A stretch of DNA of 63,456 nucleotides, taken from positions 1-63,456 of the forward strand of contig CAJTQP010000005.1 in assembly GCA_910578575.1 (NCBI GenBank). The letters run 5' to 3'. The notes below the pieces were generated by a model that saw only the letters and a list, made by a program, of their open reading frames with translations, had not been told where the DNA came from and ran no database searches. Shown in pieces: positions 28,178 through 35,644 of this stretch. Made by a program: the position numbers and the translations under genes. Source of the stretch: an uncultured Oscillospiraceae bacterium. Its GTDB lineage: Bacteria; Bacillota; Clostridia; Oscillospirales; Oscillospiraceae. Numbering within the stretch: the stretch's first letter is position 1; every line of letters begins with the position of its first letter.

Positions 28178-28193
28178 CAAAATATTGTTTTTG
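28178..28193. repeat. Right arm of 16-bp inverted repeat (IRR)
   Basis: CAAAATATTGTTTTTG, the exact reverse complement of IRL. It ends 4 bp from the recombinase stop codon (28198-28200). Confidence 0.85.
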
Positions 28194-28197
28194 TTTT

Positions 28198-29037
28198 CTA
28201 GGAGACGATCCCCAAGCGGTCCAAAGCCCTGCGGTGCTCTTGCCCCGTGGTTAAGAGGTAAAGCCGGGTGGTCTCAATGGAGGAATGCCCCAGCACGTCC
28301 GCCAGCCGGGCAATGTCCTTGCTGTGCTGGTAAAACACTGTGGCAAAGAGGTGGCGGAGATTGTGGGGGAACACTTTCTCAGGCTCCACCCCCGCCTGGC
28401 GGCTCAGGCGCTTCATCTCCCCCCAGATCTGCCGGCGGCTGAGGGGGGTGCCACCTCTGGTGCGGAAAATCTCCCCGGCACGGATGCCCTGTTTCCGGGC
28501 GTACTTTTTCAGCTTCCGGCAGAGCTTGGCGGAGAGGAGAATGGTGCGCAGCTTGCCCTTCAAGGCGATCTCCGCTCGCCCCAGCCCCACCGCCTCCAAG
28601 GTGATGTACTGCAGCTCGCTGACCCGGATGCCGGTGGCGCAGATCGTCTCCATGAGCAGGGCCAGACGCTCCTGCCCCTGGCGTTGGGCGGTGTCCAGAA
28701 GGCGGGTGTACTCCCCCCGCGTCAACTCCCGCCCGGCATCCCGGAACAGCCGCCGCTGGAGCTTCAAAAATTTCACCCGATACGCCCCCCAGCCCATGAA
28801 GTCCAAAAAGCGGTTCACCGCCGCCAGCATGGAGTTGATGGTGGTGGGGGCGTAGTGTTGATCCAATAGGTACCCCTTCCAGCCGGCCACCGCCTCCTTG
28901 GTCACCGGCGCCCCCTTCAACCAGCGGGCAAAGCCCCCCAGGTCCCGGAGATATTTCTCCACCGTCCCTCCGGCGCACTCCTCCCGGCGGAGATGGCAGG
29001 CGAAGGCCCTTCTGTCCTGTGCTGTGATCTGGTCCAT
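28198..29037 (-). CDS. Tyrosine recombinase (XerC/D-Mpi-like invertase candidate)
   Basis: 279 residues with an N-terminal SAM-like DNA-binding domain (1-90) and a catalytic domain holding the full set: R138 (GIRVSEL), K162, H225-x-x-R228 (HNLRH), H251 (LGHSS) and nucleophile Y260. It lacks the long arm-binding N-terminus of phage integrases and no phage or ICE genes adjoin it. Its 3' end abuts the inverted repeat in front of the SLH operon, so it is the obvious candidate to flip that segment. A generic chromosomal integrase is the alternative. Confidence 0.88.
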   Translation of the reverse strand: MDQITAQDRRAFACHLRREECAGGTVEKYLRDLGGFARWLKGAPVTKEAVAGWKGYLLDQHYAPTTINSMLAAVNRFLDFMGWGAYRVKFLKLQRRLFRDAGRELTRGEYTRLLDTAQRQGQERLALLMETICATGIRVSELQYITLEAVGLGRAEIALKGKLRTILLSAKLCRKLKKYARKQGIRAGEIFRTRGGTPLSRRQIWGEMKRLSRQAGVEPEKVFPHNLRHLFATVFYQHSKDIARLADVLGHSSIETTRLYLLTTGQEHRRALDRLGIVS

Positions 29038-29093
29038 GTCGAACCCCTCCTGTCAGCGTGATGGACCTATTGTACCTGGAATCTCCCCCAGTT

Positions 29094-29121
29094 TTGACAA
29101 GAAATTCTCTCGGATTAAATT
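29094..29121 (+). promoter_or_regulatory. Possible promoter of the second ECF sigma gene
   Basis: -35 TTGACA (29094-29099), 16-bp spacer, weak -10 TAAATT (29116-29121), 68 bp before the start codon. Confidence 0.35.
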
Positions 29122-29189
29122 TTTCGCCCATTGGGTCGATATGATATAGTAGAGTTCTTTGCCGCCCAACCCACCCCAGGAGGTAGCCT

Positions 29190-29720
29190 ATGCTGGTCTA
29201 TTATCTACAACTATTCGACACGCCGGAAGAAAAACGCCGCTTTGAGGACATCTATCAAAGCTACCGAAACGTGATGTTCCATGTGGCCCAGGGCATCCTC
29301 CACAACCGGCAGGATGCGGAGGACGCTGTCCATAACGCCTTCCTGCGGATCATCCAGCACTTCTCCCGCTTCCAGTCCGCCCCCACCCAGGAGTTGGCCC
29401 CCCTAATCACCGTGATCGCCCGGAACGAAGCCATCTCCCTGTTACGCAGCAAGCGGGACACCCTCCCCCTGGAGGATTGGGACGCCTTTGCCAAGTCCAC
29501 CGCCTCCATCACCGGCTACCATGAATTGGTGGACAGTTTCACCCGCCTGCCCCAGACCTACCGGGCTGTTATGGAGATGAAGCTCCTGTGGGGCTATGCC
29601 GACGGGGAGATCGCGGAAAAGCTGGGCCTATCCAAAACGGCGGTGAGCACCCGTGTCAACCGGGGCCGTCAGCTTCTGCGGGACATCGTGACCCAGGAGG
29701 GCTTTTCCCTGGACGGCTGA
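29190..29720 (+). CDS. ECF-type RNA polymerase sigma factor
   Basis: 176 residues after AGGAGG. Region 2: FEDIYQSYRNVMFHVAQGIL and DAEDAVHNAFLRI; region 4: LPQTYRAVMEMKLLWGYADGE with HTH EIAEKLGLSKTAVSTRVNR. Next gene downstream, beyond a hairpin, is a membrane protein with the anti-sigma layout, so the two should form a signalling pair. Confidence 0.9.
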   Translation: MLVYYLQLFDTPEEKRRFEDIYQSYRNVMFHVAQGILHNRQDAEDAVHNAFLRIIQHFSRFQSAPTQELAPLITVIARNEAISLLRSKRDTLPLEDWDAFAKSTASITGYHELVDSFTRLPQTYRAVMEMKLLWGYADGEIAEKLGLSKTAVSTRVNRGRQLLRDIVTQEGFSLDG

Positions 29721-29756
29721 GACCTGAAATAAATTTTTTGAATTTTCTGTGAGAAT

Positions 29757-29799
29757 CTGCCCCCTCGTTGCGTTATGCTTCATGAGGGGGCAGTTTTTT
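29757..29799 (+). terminator. Terminator/attenuator between sigma factor and its membrane partner
   Basis: CTGCCCCCTC (29757-29766) pairs with GAGGGGGCAG (29784-29793), then TTTTTT. It would lower anti-sigma expression relative to the sigma factor. Confidence 0.75.
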
Positions 29800-29830
29800 G
29801 TTCACCCAAGGGACGAAAGGAGGGAGCGAC

Positions 29831-31369
29831 ATGACCGATCAAGCCCTGGACGACTTGGCCCGACGGCTCCTGCTGGATGCCGCCCGCCAGGAGTACGCCG
29901 CCCTGGTGGCAGAGGCCCCGGAACACAGCTTCTCCCCTGCTTTTGAGCGGAAGATGAAAAAGCTGATCCGGCGCACAGACCACCCGGTCCGGCACCGCCT
30001 GGCCCAGGCCGTGGCCTGCCTGCTGCTGGCAGCGCTGCTGAGTGGCTGCTCCCTCCTAGCGTTCAGCCCCACGGCCCGGAACGCCCTGGCCGGTTGGGTC
30101 CGGGAGGTCTTTTCCACCTGGTCCATCTACCGCCACAGCGGGGAGGCGCAGCCCGCCCTGGAGGATGCCGTGTACCGTCCCGCCTGGGTCCCTCCAGCCT
30201 ATGAAGAGGTCCTTGCCCCAGAAACCGGCAACTTTGTCCGCATCCTGTATGAGACCCCAGAGGGCAGCCTGCTGCGCTTCTCCTATTTGAAAGGCATCGC
30301 CTCCACCGCCCTGCAAGTGGAGTGGGAGGGGGCCGTGGTGCGTCCGGTGTTGGTGGGCACCCTGCCTGGGGAACTGTACCAAAACCCGGCGGATGGGCCC
30401 AATATCCTGGTCTGGACGGACCAGGAACGGGACGCCGTATTCTGGATCACGGCCCCCCTAGAGGAACGGGAGCTGGTGAAAATCGCCACCAGTGTGGCGT
30501 GCTCCCCCATGCCCAAGCGCTACCGGATCTCCTGGCTCCCGGTGCAATACGGCGGCTTTTTCGTCGCCAGCGAGCACAGCTCCCAGGGCAAGGGGGAGAC
30601 CGTCTATGAGGGCAACGACGCCCTGACCATCACCTTCGGCTACTCCAATGACCGGGAAAACGATCCCCCCTATCCGGAGAAACAGAGCCCTGGGGAGCCG
30701 GTCCAGGTGGGAGAGGCCCCGGCAACACTGTACCGCGCCCAGGAGGCAGAGGAGCAACAGCTTCTTGTTTGGGACAATGACGACGCTTCCGTGGTCCTAT
30801 GGGTCCGCGCCGCCCTGCCGGTGGAGCTGTTGCTGCAGATCGGGGAGAGCGTGATCCCCGACCTCAACGACCTCACCGGCACCATGGAGATCAGCACCTT
30901 TGAGCCGGGGGCAGAGCCGCTGTTGGAGGAGGTCAAGGCGGCCTTAACCGATCCCTTCCTGGCCCAAGTGGAGGCCTACGCCCGCCGGGACGCGGCAGCG
31001 AACTACTATATGCAGCCCGATTACAACCAGATGGTCCGGGACTATCAGGCCCAGCACCTCTCCCCCCAGCGGGAGGAGGCCATGGCCCGTGTCTCCCCTC
31101 AGGTGGAGCGGCTCCAGGAAGCGGGCACCCCAGGAGAGCATGTGTTAAGCCTCTTCGGGCCCTTCTATTCCGCCAGTATTTTTGTCAGCTATCACGCCAC
31201 CACCGCCCACATCTGCGACGAATACGGCGAGATGATCGCCAGCTACCACAGCGGCAATCGGGAATGGACGGTGGTGCCCACCAAAGCCGAGATGCAATTT
31301 TCCTATGAAGTCAACCAGGTCTATTTCGCCGCCTACCGCGCCGCCAGAGCAGAGCTGACGGCAGACTAA
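29831..31369 (+). CDS. Anti-sigma-like membrane protein with DUF4367-type domains
   Basis: 512 residues from ATG 29831, preceded by AAAGGAGG; eleven more in-frame residues upstream lie inside the ribosome site and are not used. Residues 1-55 are cytoplasmic and charged, one membrane helix spans about 57-76, and the long extracytoplasmic part contains two similar modules (AYEEVLAPETGNFVRILYET, then a second beta-rich unit around 235-345) like DUF4367 sensors, plus a C-terminal domain (about 370-510). Likely holds the preceding ECF factor at the membrane. The internal SGC is not at a signal peptide and so is not a lipobox. Confidence 0.7.
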   Translation: MTDQALDDLARRLLLDAARQEYAALVAEAPEHSFSPAFERKMKKLIRRTDHPVRHRLAQAVACLLLAALLSGCSLLAFSPTARNALAGWVREVFSTWSIYRHSGEAQPALEDAVYRPAWVPPAYEEVLAPETGNFVRILYETPEGSLLRFSYLKGIASTALQVEWEGAVVRPVLVGTLPGELYQNPADGPNILVWTDQERDAVFWITAPLEERELVKIATSVACSPMPKRYRISWLPVQYGGFFVASEHSSQGKGETVYEGNDALTITFGYSNDRENDPPYPEKQSPGEPVQVGEAPATLYRAQEAEEQQLLVWDNDDASVVLWVRAALPVELLLQIGESVIPDLNDLTGTMEISTFEPGAEPLLEEVKAALTDPFLAQVEAYARRDAAANYYMQPDYNQMVRDYQAQHLSPQREEAMARVSPQVERLQEAGTPGEHVLSLFGPFYSASIFVSYHATTAHICDEYGEMIASYHSGNREWTVVPTKAEMQFSYEVNQVYFAAYRAARAELTAD

Positions 31370-31383
31370 GAAAGAGGTATCCT

Positions 31384-31830
31384 ATGAAATTTACCATCAG
31401 CCCCCATCTCTCAGCGTCCCGGATGCGCGGGCGCTTCTCCTTCAGCCGGTCCAGCCTCACCAGTAAGCTCCCCCTATCCCTGCGCACATCCACGGTCCAG
31501 AGCCAGCGTAAATCCGCCAGGGCAGAGGGTTCTGATCCCATCCGCGAAAGCAGCACCACCCAGCGCGACTGGAAGGACCGCTATTTGGAACAAGTCAAGG
31601 CCCAGGCAAAAAAGGACTGCGCCGCAGGCGTCCACATGGGAGACGACTACAAGACCCTGGAACAGGACACCATGGCCAAGTATGTCTCCTCCACGTCAAC
31701 CCTGGCGCAAAACCTGTTCCGCCGGGAATCTGCCCAGGTGTACACCGCAGCGTGGAATGAGGCCAAAGCCGCCCAATCCTCCCCAAAGGAGAAGCACAGC
31801 GGCTTGTCTGGGTTCGACAAGCGCGTGTAA
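31384..31830 (+). CDS. Uncharacterised small protein
   Basis: 148 residues, not recognised. The first about 45 residues are rich in Ser/Arg (SRMRGRFSFSRSSLTSK), the rest is charged and helical (DWKDRYLEQVKAQAKKDC). No membrane helix or signal peptide. It lies 14 bp after the anti-sigma gene with AAGAAAGAGG upstream and just ahead of a strong terminator, so it is the last gene of that operon and perhaps a regulon effector (inference). Confidence 0.6.
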   Translation: MKFTISPHLSASRMRGRFSFSRSSLTSKLPLSLRTSTVQSQRKSARAEGSDPIRESSTTQRDWKDRYLEQVKAQAKKDCAAGVHMGDDYKTLEQDTMAKYVSSTSTLAQNLFRRESAQVYTAAWNEAKAAQSSPKEKHSGLSGFDKRV

Positions 31831-31835
31831 CCCAC

Positions 31836-31876
31836 AAAAAACGCGGGGCCGTCCTCGAAAACGGCCCCGCGTTTTT
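31836..31876. terminator. Bidirectional intrinsic terminator
   Basis: AAAAACGCGGGGCCGT pairs with ACGGCCCCGCGTTTTT around an 8-nt loop. Confidence 0.85.
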
Positions 31877-31978
31877 GTTGCCCTCTCCAGCACATTTGTT
31901 GTATACTATAAGCTCCCCCGTTTCCCTTAGCGGGATGTTTCGCTGGTTTTTTCAAATTTTTCTCGTTTTCCCGTAATA

Positions 31979-32007
31979 TTTCCATGCCGTTCCTGTCTTT
32001 CTATAAT
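31979..32007 (+). promoter_or_regulatory. Promoter of the third ECF locus
   Basis: -35 TTTCCA (31979-31984), 17-bp spacer, consensus -10 TATAAT (32002-32007), 27 bp before the start codon. Confidence 0.5.
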
Positions 32008-32034
32008 AGAGGGTTAAAAGGAAGGGGGATTCCG

Positions 32035-32589
32035 ATGGAGGATGCACAGATCATCGCCCTATACATCCAGCGGGATGAGGCGGCCATCGCTGAGACCCAG
32101 CGAAAATACGGCGCCTTCTGCTCCCGCATCGCCACCAACATACTTTCCGCCGAGGATGCGGAGGAATGCGTCAACGACGCCTATCACCAAGTTTGGCTGG
32201 CCATCCCGCCCCAGCGCCCCACCCACTTCTCCGCCTGGCTGGGGCGGATCGTCCGCAACAACGCCATCAACCTCTGGAACAAGAATCATAGGAAGAAACG
32301 CTACAACGGTATGACAGAGCTGCTCAGCGAACTGGAGGAGTCCATCCCCTCCCCCAGGACCATGGAGCGAGAGTTGGAGGCCAGAGAGCTCTCCGACTGT
32401 CTCGACCACTGGCTGCGCGCCCTGAAGCAGGAGGACCGGGTCCTGTTCCTGCGCCGGTACTGGTACGGCATGTCCCTCCAGGACCTGGCCAAGGAGCAGC
32501 ACATGTCCTCCGGTAAATTGGCCCAGCGTATGTTTCGCCTGCGCACCAACCTGCGGCAGGCTTTGGAAAAGGAGGGGATCACTTTATGA
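32035..32589 (+). CDS. ECF-type RNA polymerase sigma factor
   Basis: 184 residues from ATG 32035 behind AAAAGGAAGGGGG; a longer reading to 31984 would overlap the -10 element. Region 2: SAEDAEECVNDAYHQVW and FSAWLGRIVRNNAINLW; region 4: ALKQEDRVLFLRRYWYGMS. Third ECF gene in this window. Overlaps the next membrane-protein gene by 4 bp. Confidence 0.9.
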   Translation: MEDAQIIALYIQRDEAAIAETQRKYGAFCSRIATNILSAEDAEECVNDAYHQVWLAIPPQRPTHFSAWLGRIVRNNAINLWNKNHRKKRYNGMTELLSELEESIPSPRTMERELEARELSDCLDHWLRALKQEDRVLFLRRYWYGMSLQDLAKEQHMSSGKLAQRMFRLRTNLRQALEKEGITL

Positions 32590-33785
32590 AAGAACAGCGA
32601 GCCCAGAGGCTCTTTCAGAGCCTCACCGATATCAGCGATGACCTCATCCTGGAGGCCCAGCCTGTGAAGTCCCGGCGAACCTCCTGGCTGCGTTGGGGGG
32701 CTGTGGCCGCCTGCTTGTGCATCATTGCCGCCGGGGGCTTTGCCGCCCTGTCCGGCAGCCAGGGCACCAGCCAGGATGCCGTAGAGACCATCACTGCCCA
32801 GGGGAAGCAGGACCCCCTGCCCTACCAGCACAGCAACGCCCTGCCCGCACCGCCCCCCTGTGAGGCAGGCAAAACCCAGGGCCCCAGCCAAGCCGACTGC
32901 ACCCTGAGCTTCGCCCACACCAGGAACTTTTCCCGGCAGCGGCAGCAGTTGGAGGAAGAGGGCGTGATCCCGGTCATGGAGAACCATCCTCTCTTCTCCT
33001 GCCAAGCCCGTTACGCCGAGGACGGCAGCCTCTACTGCCTGCAACTCACCTGGTCCCGCCGGGGCAGCCTGGAGGAGTACAGCGACCTGACCATCCTGGC
33101 CGGGTACTGGGCGGTCTCGGAGCCGGAGGACTGCATCGTCCAGGAAGTGGATCCCCAGGGGAACCTGGTGGAACCCAAAACCACCGTGACCCAGCGGGAG
33201 GGCATCCCCATCACCACGGAAGGCCGGGAGGGACAGAAGCAGACCGTCACCTTCCAGAATGACAGTGGCTGGTATCAGATCCGGGGTTCCTGGAACGATG
33301 CCCCGGCAGCGGTGGACGCCCTGCTGGACTGGCTCTGGGACCACCCCATAGACTTCCAGCGCTTCCCCATGGAGGCAGGGGACGACTACACCCTCTCCAC
33401 CCTGGCCCAGCATCCCGACGCCTTCTCCGGCTATCTGCCCGACTTTGCCGCCGCAGGCTATGCCGAATCGGAGGGCCATTTGAGCCTGCGAAACGGCCTG
33501 CCGGTACGCTATGAGGGCTACTACCTCCCCGCCGCCGACGTTGCCCGCAGCGAGGACGCCGCCACCGACCCCAACGCCATCCACTGGTGCCTGGACACGG
33601 AGGCGGACATCTATCAGTTGGCCCGCTGCATCGGTGCCCTGGAGGAGCTCACCCAGGACAGCGTGACGGAAGCCCTAGCGGCAGAGGGTCAAGTCTCCTT
33701 CACCTGGGACGAAGCCTGCATCACCGTCTTTTCCCAAGACGCCCCGTCGGTCTGGGCCCTCATCGCCACCTTGCAAGGGGATTGA
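32586..33785 (+). CDS. Anti-sigma-type membrane protein
   Basis: 399 residues, coupled by a 4-bp overlap to the ECF gene. Cytoplasmic N-terminus 1-34, a membrane helix at about 37-57 (GAVAACLCIIAAGGFAAL), then an extracytoplasmic domain without recognisable motifs. Position and topology indicate the cognate anti-sigma factor; no zinc-binding (ZAS) motif is seen, so it is a different class. Confidence 0.7.
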   Translation: MKEQRAQRLFQSLTDISDDLILEAQPVKSRRTSWLRWGAVAACLCIIAAGGFAALSGSQGTSQDAVETITAQGKQDPLPYQHSNALPAPPPCEAGKTQGPSQADCTLSFAHTRNFSRQRQQLEEEGVIPVMENHPLFSCQARYAEDGSLYCLQLTWSRRGSLEEYSDLTILAGYWAVSEPEDCIVQEVDPQGNLVEPKTTVTQREGIPITTEGREGQKQTVTFQNDSGWYQIRGSWNDAPAAVDALLDWLWDHPIDFQRFPMEAGDDYTLSTLAQHPDAFSGYLPDFAAAGYAESEGHLSLRNGLPVRYEGYYLPAADVARSEDAATDPNAIHWCLDTEADIYQLARCIGALEELTQDSVTEALAAEGQVSFTWDEACITVFSQDAPSVWALIATLQGD

Positions 33786-33802
33786 TGCCTTTATGACGCA
33801 GC

Positions 33803-33828
33803 AAAGCCGCCCCGTTTGGGGCGGCTTT
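33803..33828. terminator. Hairpin downstream of the ECF operon
   Basis: AAAGCCGCCCC pairs perfectly with GGGGCGGCTTT around GTTT; the T-run is only three bases. Confidence 0.6.
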
Positions 33829-33850
33829 CACAAAAGAGGAGGGATACACC

Positions 33851-34759
33851 ATGCACTATGCCACAGTCAAGGGCATCCTGTCCCCAAAAAATGGCATGAA
33901 TCTATACCGTGGCTGTCAACACGGTTGTATTTACTGCGATTCCCGCAGCGACTGTTACCAGATGGACCACGACTTTACCGACGTGGAGGTAAAGGAAAAC
34001 GCCATCCCCCTGCTGGAGGACGCCCTGGGCCGCCGGCGCAAGCCCTGTATGCTGGGCATGGGGGCCATGACGGACCCCTACATCCCCCTGGAAAAAACCC
34101 TGGGCCACACCCGGCAGGCCCTGGAATGTATCCTCCGCCACGGCTTTGGCGTGACCCTCATCACCAAGTCGGACCGGGTCCTCCGGGACCTGCCCCTGCT
34201 GGCGCAGATCAACGCCCAGAGCAAGTGCGTGGTCCAGATGACCCTGACCACCTACGACGAGGCCCTGTGCCGGAAACTGGAGCCAGGGGTCTGCACCACC
34301 CAGGCCCGCTTCGCCGCCTTGCAGCAGCTGCGGGAGGCCGGGATCCCCACAGTGGTCTGGCTCTCTCCCATCCTGCCCTTCCTCAATGACACAGAAGAGA
34401 ACATCAATGGTCTCCTGGACCTCTGCCAGGCCGCCGGGGTCAAAGGCGTGCTGTGCTTCGGCATGGGCCTGACCCTGCGCCGGGGGAACCGGGAATATTT
34501 TTACCAGCAGTTGGACCGGCTCTTCCCTGGGCTCTCAGAGGTTTACCGCCGCTGCTATGGCCAGCGGTATTATCTCAAGAGCCCCAAACATCAGGCGCTC
34601 ATGCGGCTGTTCCACCGACGCTGTGAAAAGGCGGGGCTTCTTCACAACAACGAGGAGATTTTTCGCTACTTAAACGCCTTCGAGGAGAAGCCCCAGGGGC
34701 AGCTCAGCCTGTTTGACCCGCCCCTGTCAGGGCCGGGGCCTTCAGCACCTCTAGCTTGA
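33851..34759 (+). CDS. Radical SAM protein (SPL/Rv2578c-type)
   Basis: 302 residues. CxxxCxxC cluster motif at C22, C26, C29 (YRGCQHGCIYCDSR), followed by GAMTDPYIPLEK and a TIM-barrel pattern; the short CxxxCxxC domain near the N-terminus is typical of the spore-photoproduct-lyase-related group often annotated SplB-like. The substrate is unknown. Ribosome site AAGAGGAGGG is upstream. The 3' end overlaps the convergent unknown gene by 56 bp. Confidence 0.8.
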   Translation: MHYATVKGILSPKNGMNLYRGCQHGCIYCDSRSDCYQMDHDFTDVEVKENAIPLLEDALGRRRKPCMLGMGAMTDPYIPLEKTLGHTRQALECILRHGFGVTLITKSDRVLRDLPLLAQINAQSKCVVQMTLTTYDEALCRKLEPGVCTTQARFAALQQLREAGIPTVVWLSPILPFLNDTEENINGLLDLCQAAGVKGVLCFGMGLTLRRGNREYFYQQLDRLFPGLSEVYRRCYGQRYYLKSPKHQALMRLFHRRCEKAGLLHNNEEIFRYLNAFEEKPQGQLSLFDPPLSGPGPSAPLA

Positions 34760-35171
34760 TCCACTGCTGGTTCTTATTCACCTGTTCCGCTTCCTTTTGC
34801 AGCACGATCAGGGGGCTTTTGTCGTCCATGCCCAAGGCGGTTAAGTACCCCTGCAAATCCGGTTCCACGCAGGGCAGGCAGCGCCTTTCCGCAAAGGCGC
34901 GAAACCCCGCCCAGGAGGGCTGATCCTCCAGCCCGAAGGCCGTCCCGGCAGCGCCGCCGGCAGACTCCACCGCCACCTCTTGGGCGGTAAAGTCGGCGTA
35001 GACCGTGGCACAAAGCTGTTGTCCGTCATATAACCCCAATAGGCGCACATCGTGCCCCTGGGCTGCCTTCCCCTCAAAGGCTGCTCTGAGGGTCTGCTCC
35101 CGCAGCGCTCCCTGGGGATCGCTGCTTGTCTGAGAAGAGCTGATATTCACTTCGTCGATGTGTTTTTTCAT
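34704..35171 (-). CDS. Uncharacterised protein
   Basis: 155 residues, not recognised; mixed alpha/beta, no signal peptide or membrane helix. It contains VRLLGLYDGQQLCATVYADF followed by a stretch ending in an Ala/Gly-rich loop. The 3' end overlaps the radical SAM gene tail to tail, which suggests the C-terminal few residues are not critical for one of them. It may be a monocistronic gene whose promoter lies in the 35172-35500 region, where I find no clear elements. Confidence 0.55.
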   Translation of the reverse strand: MKKHIDEVNISSSQTSSDPQGALREQTLRAAFEGKAAQGHDVRLLGLYDGQQLCATVYADFTAQEVAVESAGGAAGTAFGLEDQPSWAGFRAFAERRCLPCVEPDLQGYLTALGMDDKSPLIVLQKEAEQVNKNQQWIKLEVLKAPALTGAGQTG

Positions 35172-35244
35172 CCCTTCACCTCATGGTCCATTTTATTTGA
35201 TTCGCGCCGAAGAATCAAGAGCGCAACTTGTCTAACCCTGTAGC

Positions 35245-35294
35245 TATCTGGCGCTTCTTCTGATATCCTGCCGAGGATCCTCCAGCGCCAGGTA
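35245..35294. other. Hairpin in the 35172-35516 noncoding region
   Basis: TATCTGGCGCT (35245-35255) pairs with AGCGCCAGGTA (35284-35294) with one G-U. The rest of this roughly 345-bp stretch holds no gene that I can support. Confidence 0.4.
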
Positions 35295-35516
35295 TGTGTG
35301 TTTATTTTACCAAAGGAAATGGGATTTGAAAAGGGGGAGATACTATAGCGCCAGTATAAATTTATCGAGCAGGTTCCGCCGGGCCTGTCCGCCCTTTGGA
35401 AGCTTTCCTTCCTTCTCCATCCGATTTTTTATCTTTCCATTGTGAGATTACAAACTAACAGAATCCGCTTTTCCCAGGACCAAAAGTATCCATTACCTAT
35501 TAAATTATAGAAAGGA

Positions 35517-35545
35517 TTGACAGACGACGGCTTTCGCTGTATTTT
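35517..35545 (+). promoter_or_regulatory. Promoter of the first ArsB/NhaD-like transporter
   Basis: -35 TTGACA (35517-35522), 17 bp, -10 TATTTT (35540-35545). Confidence 0.6.
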
Positions 35546-35591
35546 AACAACGACAGTAAAACCATAACAGACCCCAACGATTCTGTTATAC

Positions 35592-35628
35592 TGCCTGACC
35601 GCCCCTCCTGGCGGCCAGGCAATCTTTT
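35592..35628 (+). promoter_or_regulatory. Leader hairpin (attenuator-like) before transporter 1
   Basis: TGCCTG.CCGCC pairs with GGCGG.CAGGCA (35592-35621), followed by ATCTTTTT, an intrinsic-terminator form only a few bases before the GGGAGG ribosome site. A matching hairpin with the same TGCCTGACC arm precedes the paralogous gene at 38373. Confidence 0.6.
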
Positions 35629-35644
35629 TCTGGGAGGTGTGTGT

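Larger units (their letters stand above)
27926..28193. other. Candidate invertible promoter segment (inverton)
   Basis: A 268-bp AT-rich noncoding segment bounded by a perfect 16-bp inverted repeat. It contains a strong promoter (27990-28018) that in the present orientation fires leftward into the zinc-ribbon/SLH operon, and a hairpin upstream of it. The right arm ends 4 bp from the stop codon of a tyrosine recombinase gene. This is the layout of recombinase-driven phase-variation switches controlling surface proteins; in the flipped state the promoter would read antisense into the recombinase gene and the SLH operon would be off. Inversion itself is not visible in one sequence. Confidence 0.65.

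Noticed and set aside
30030..30060. Lipobox-like SGC in the anti-sigma-type protein at 29831
   Set aside because: It lies at the end of an internal membrane helix after a long cytoplasmic N-terminus, which is not a lipoprotein signal peptide layout.
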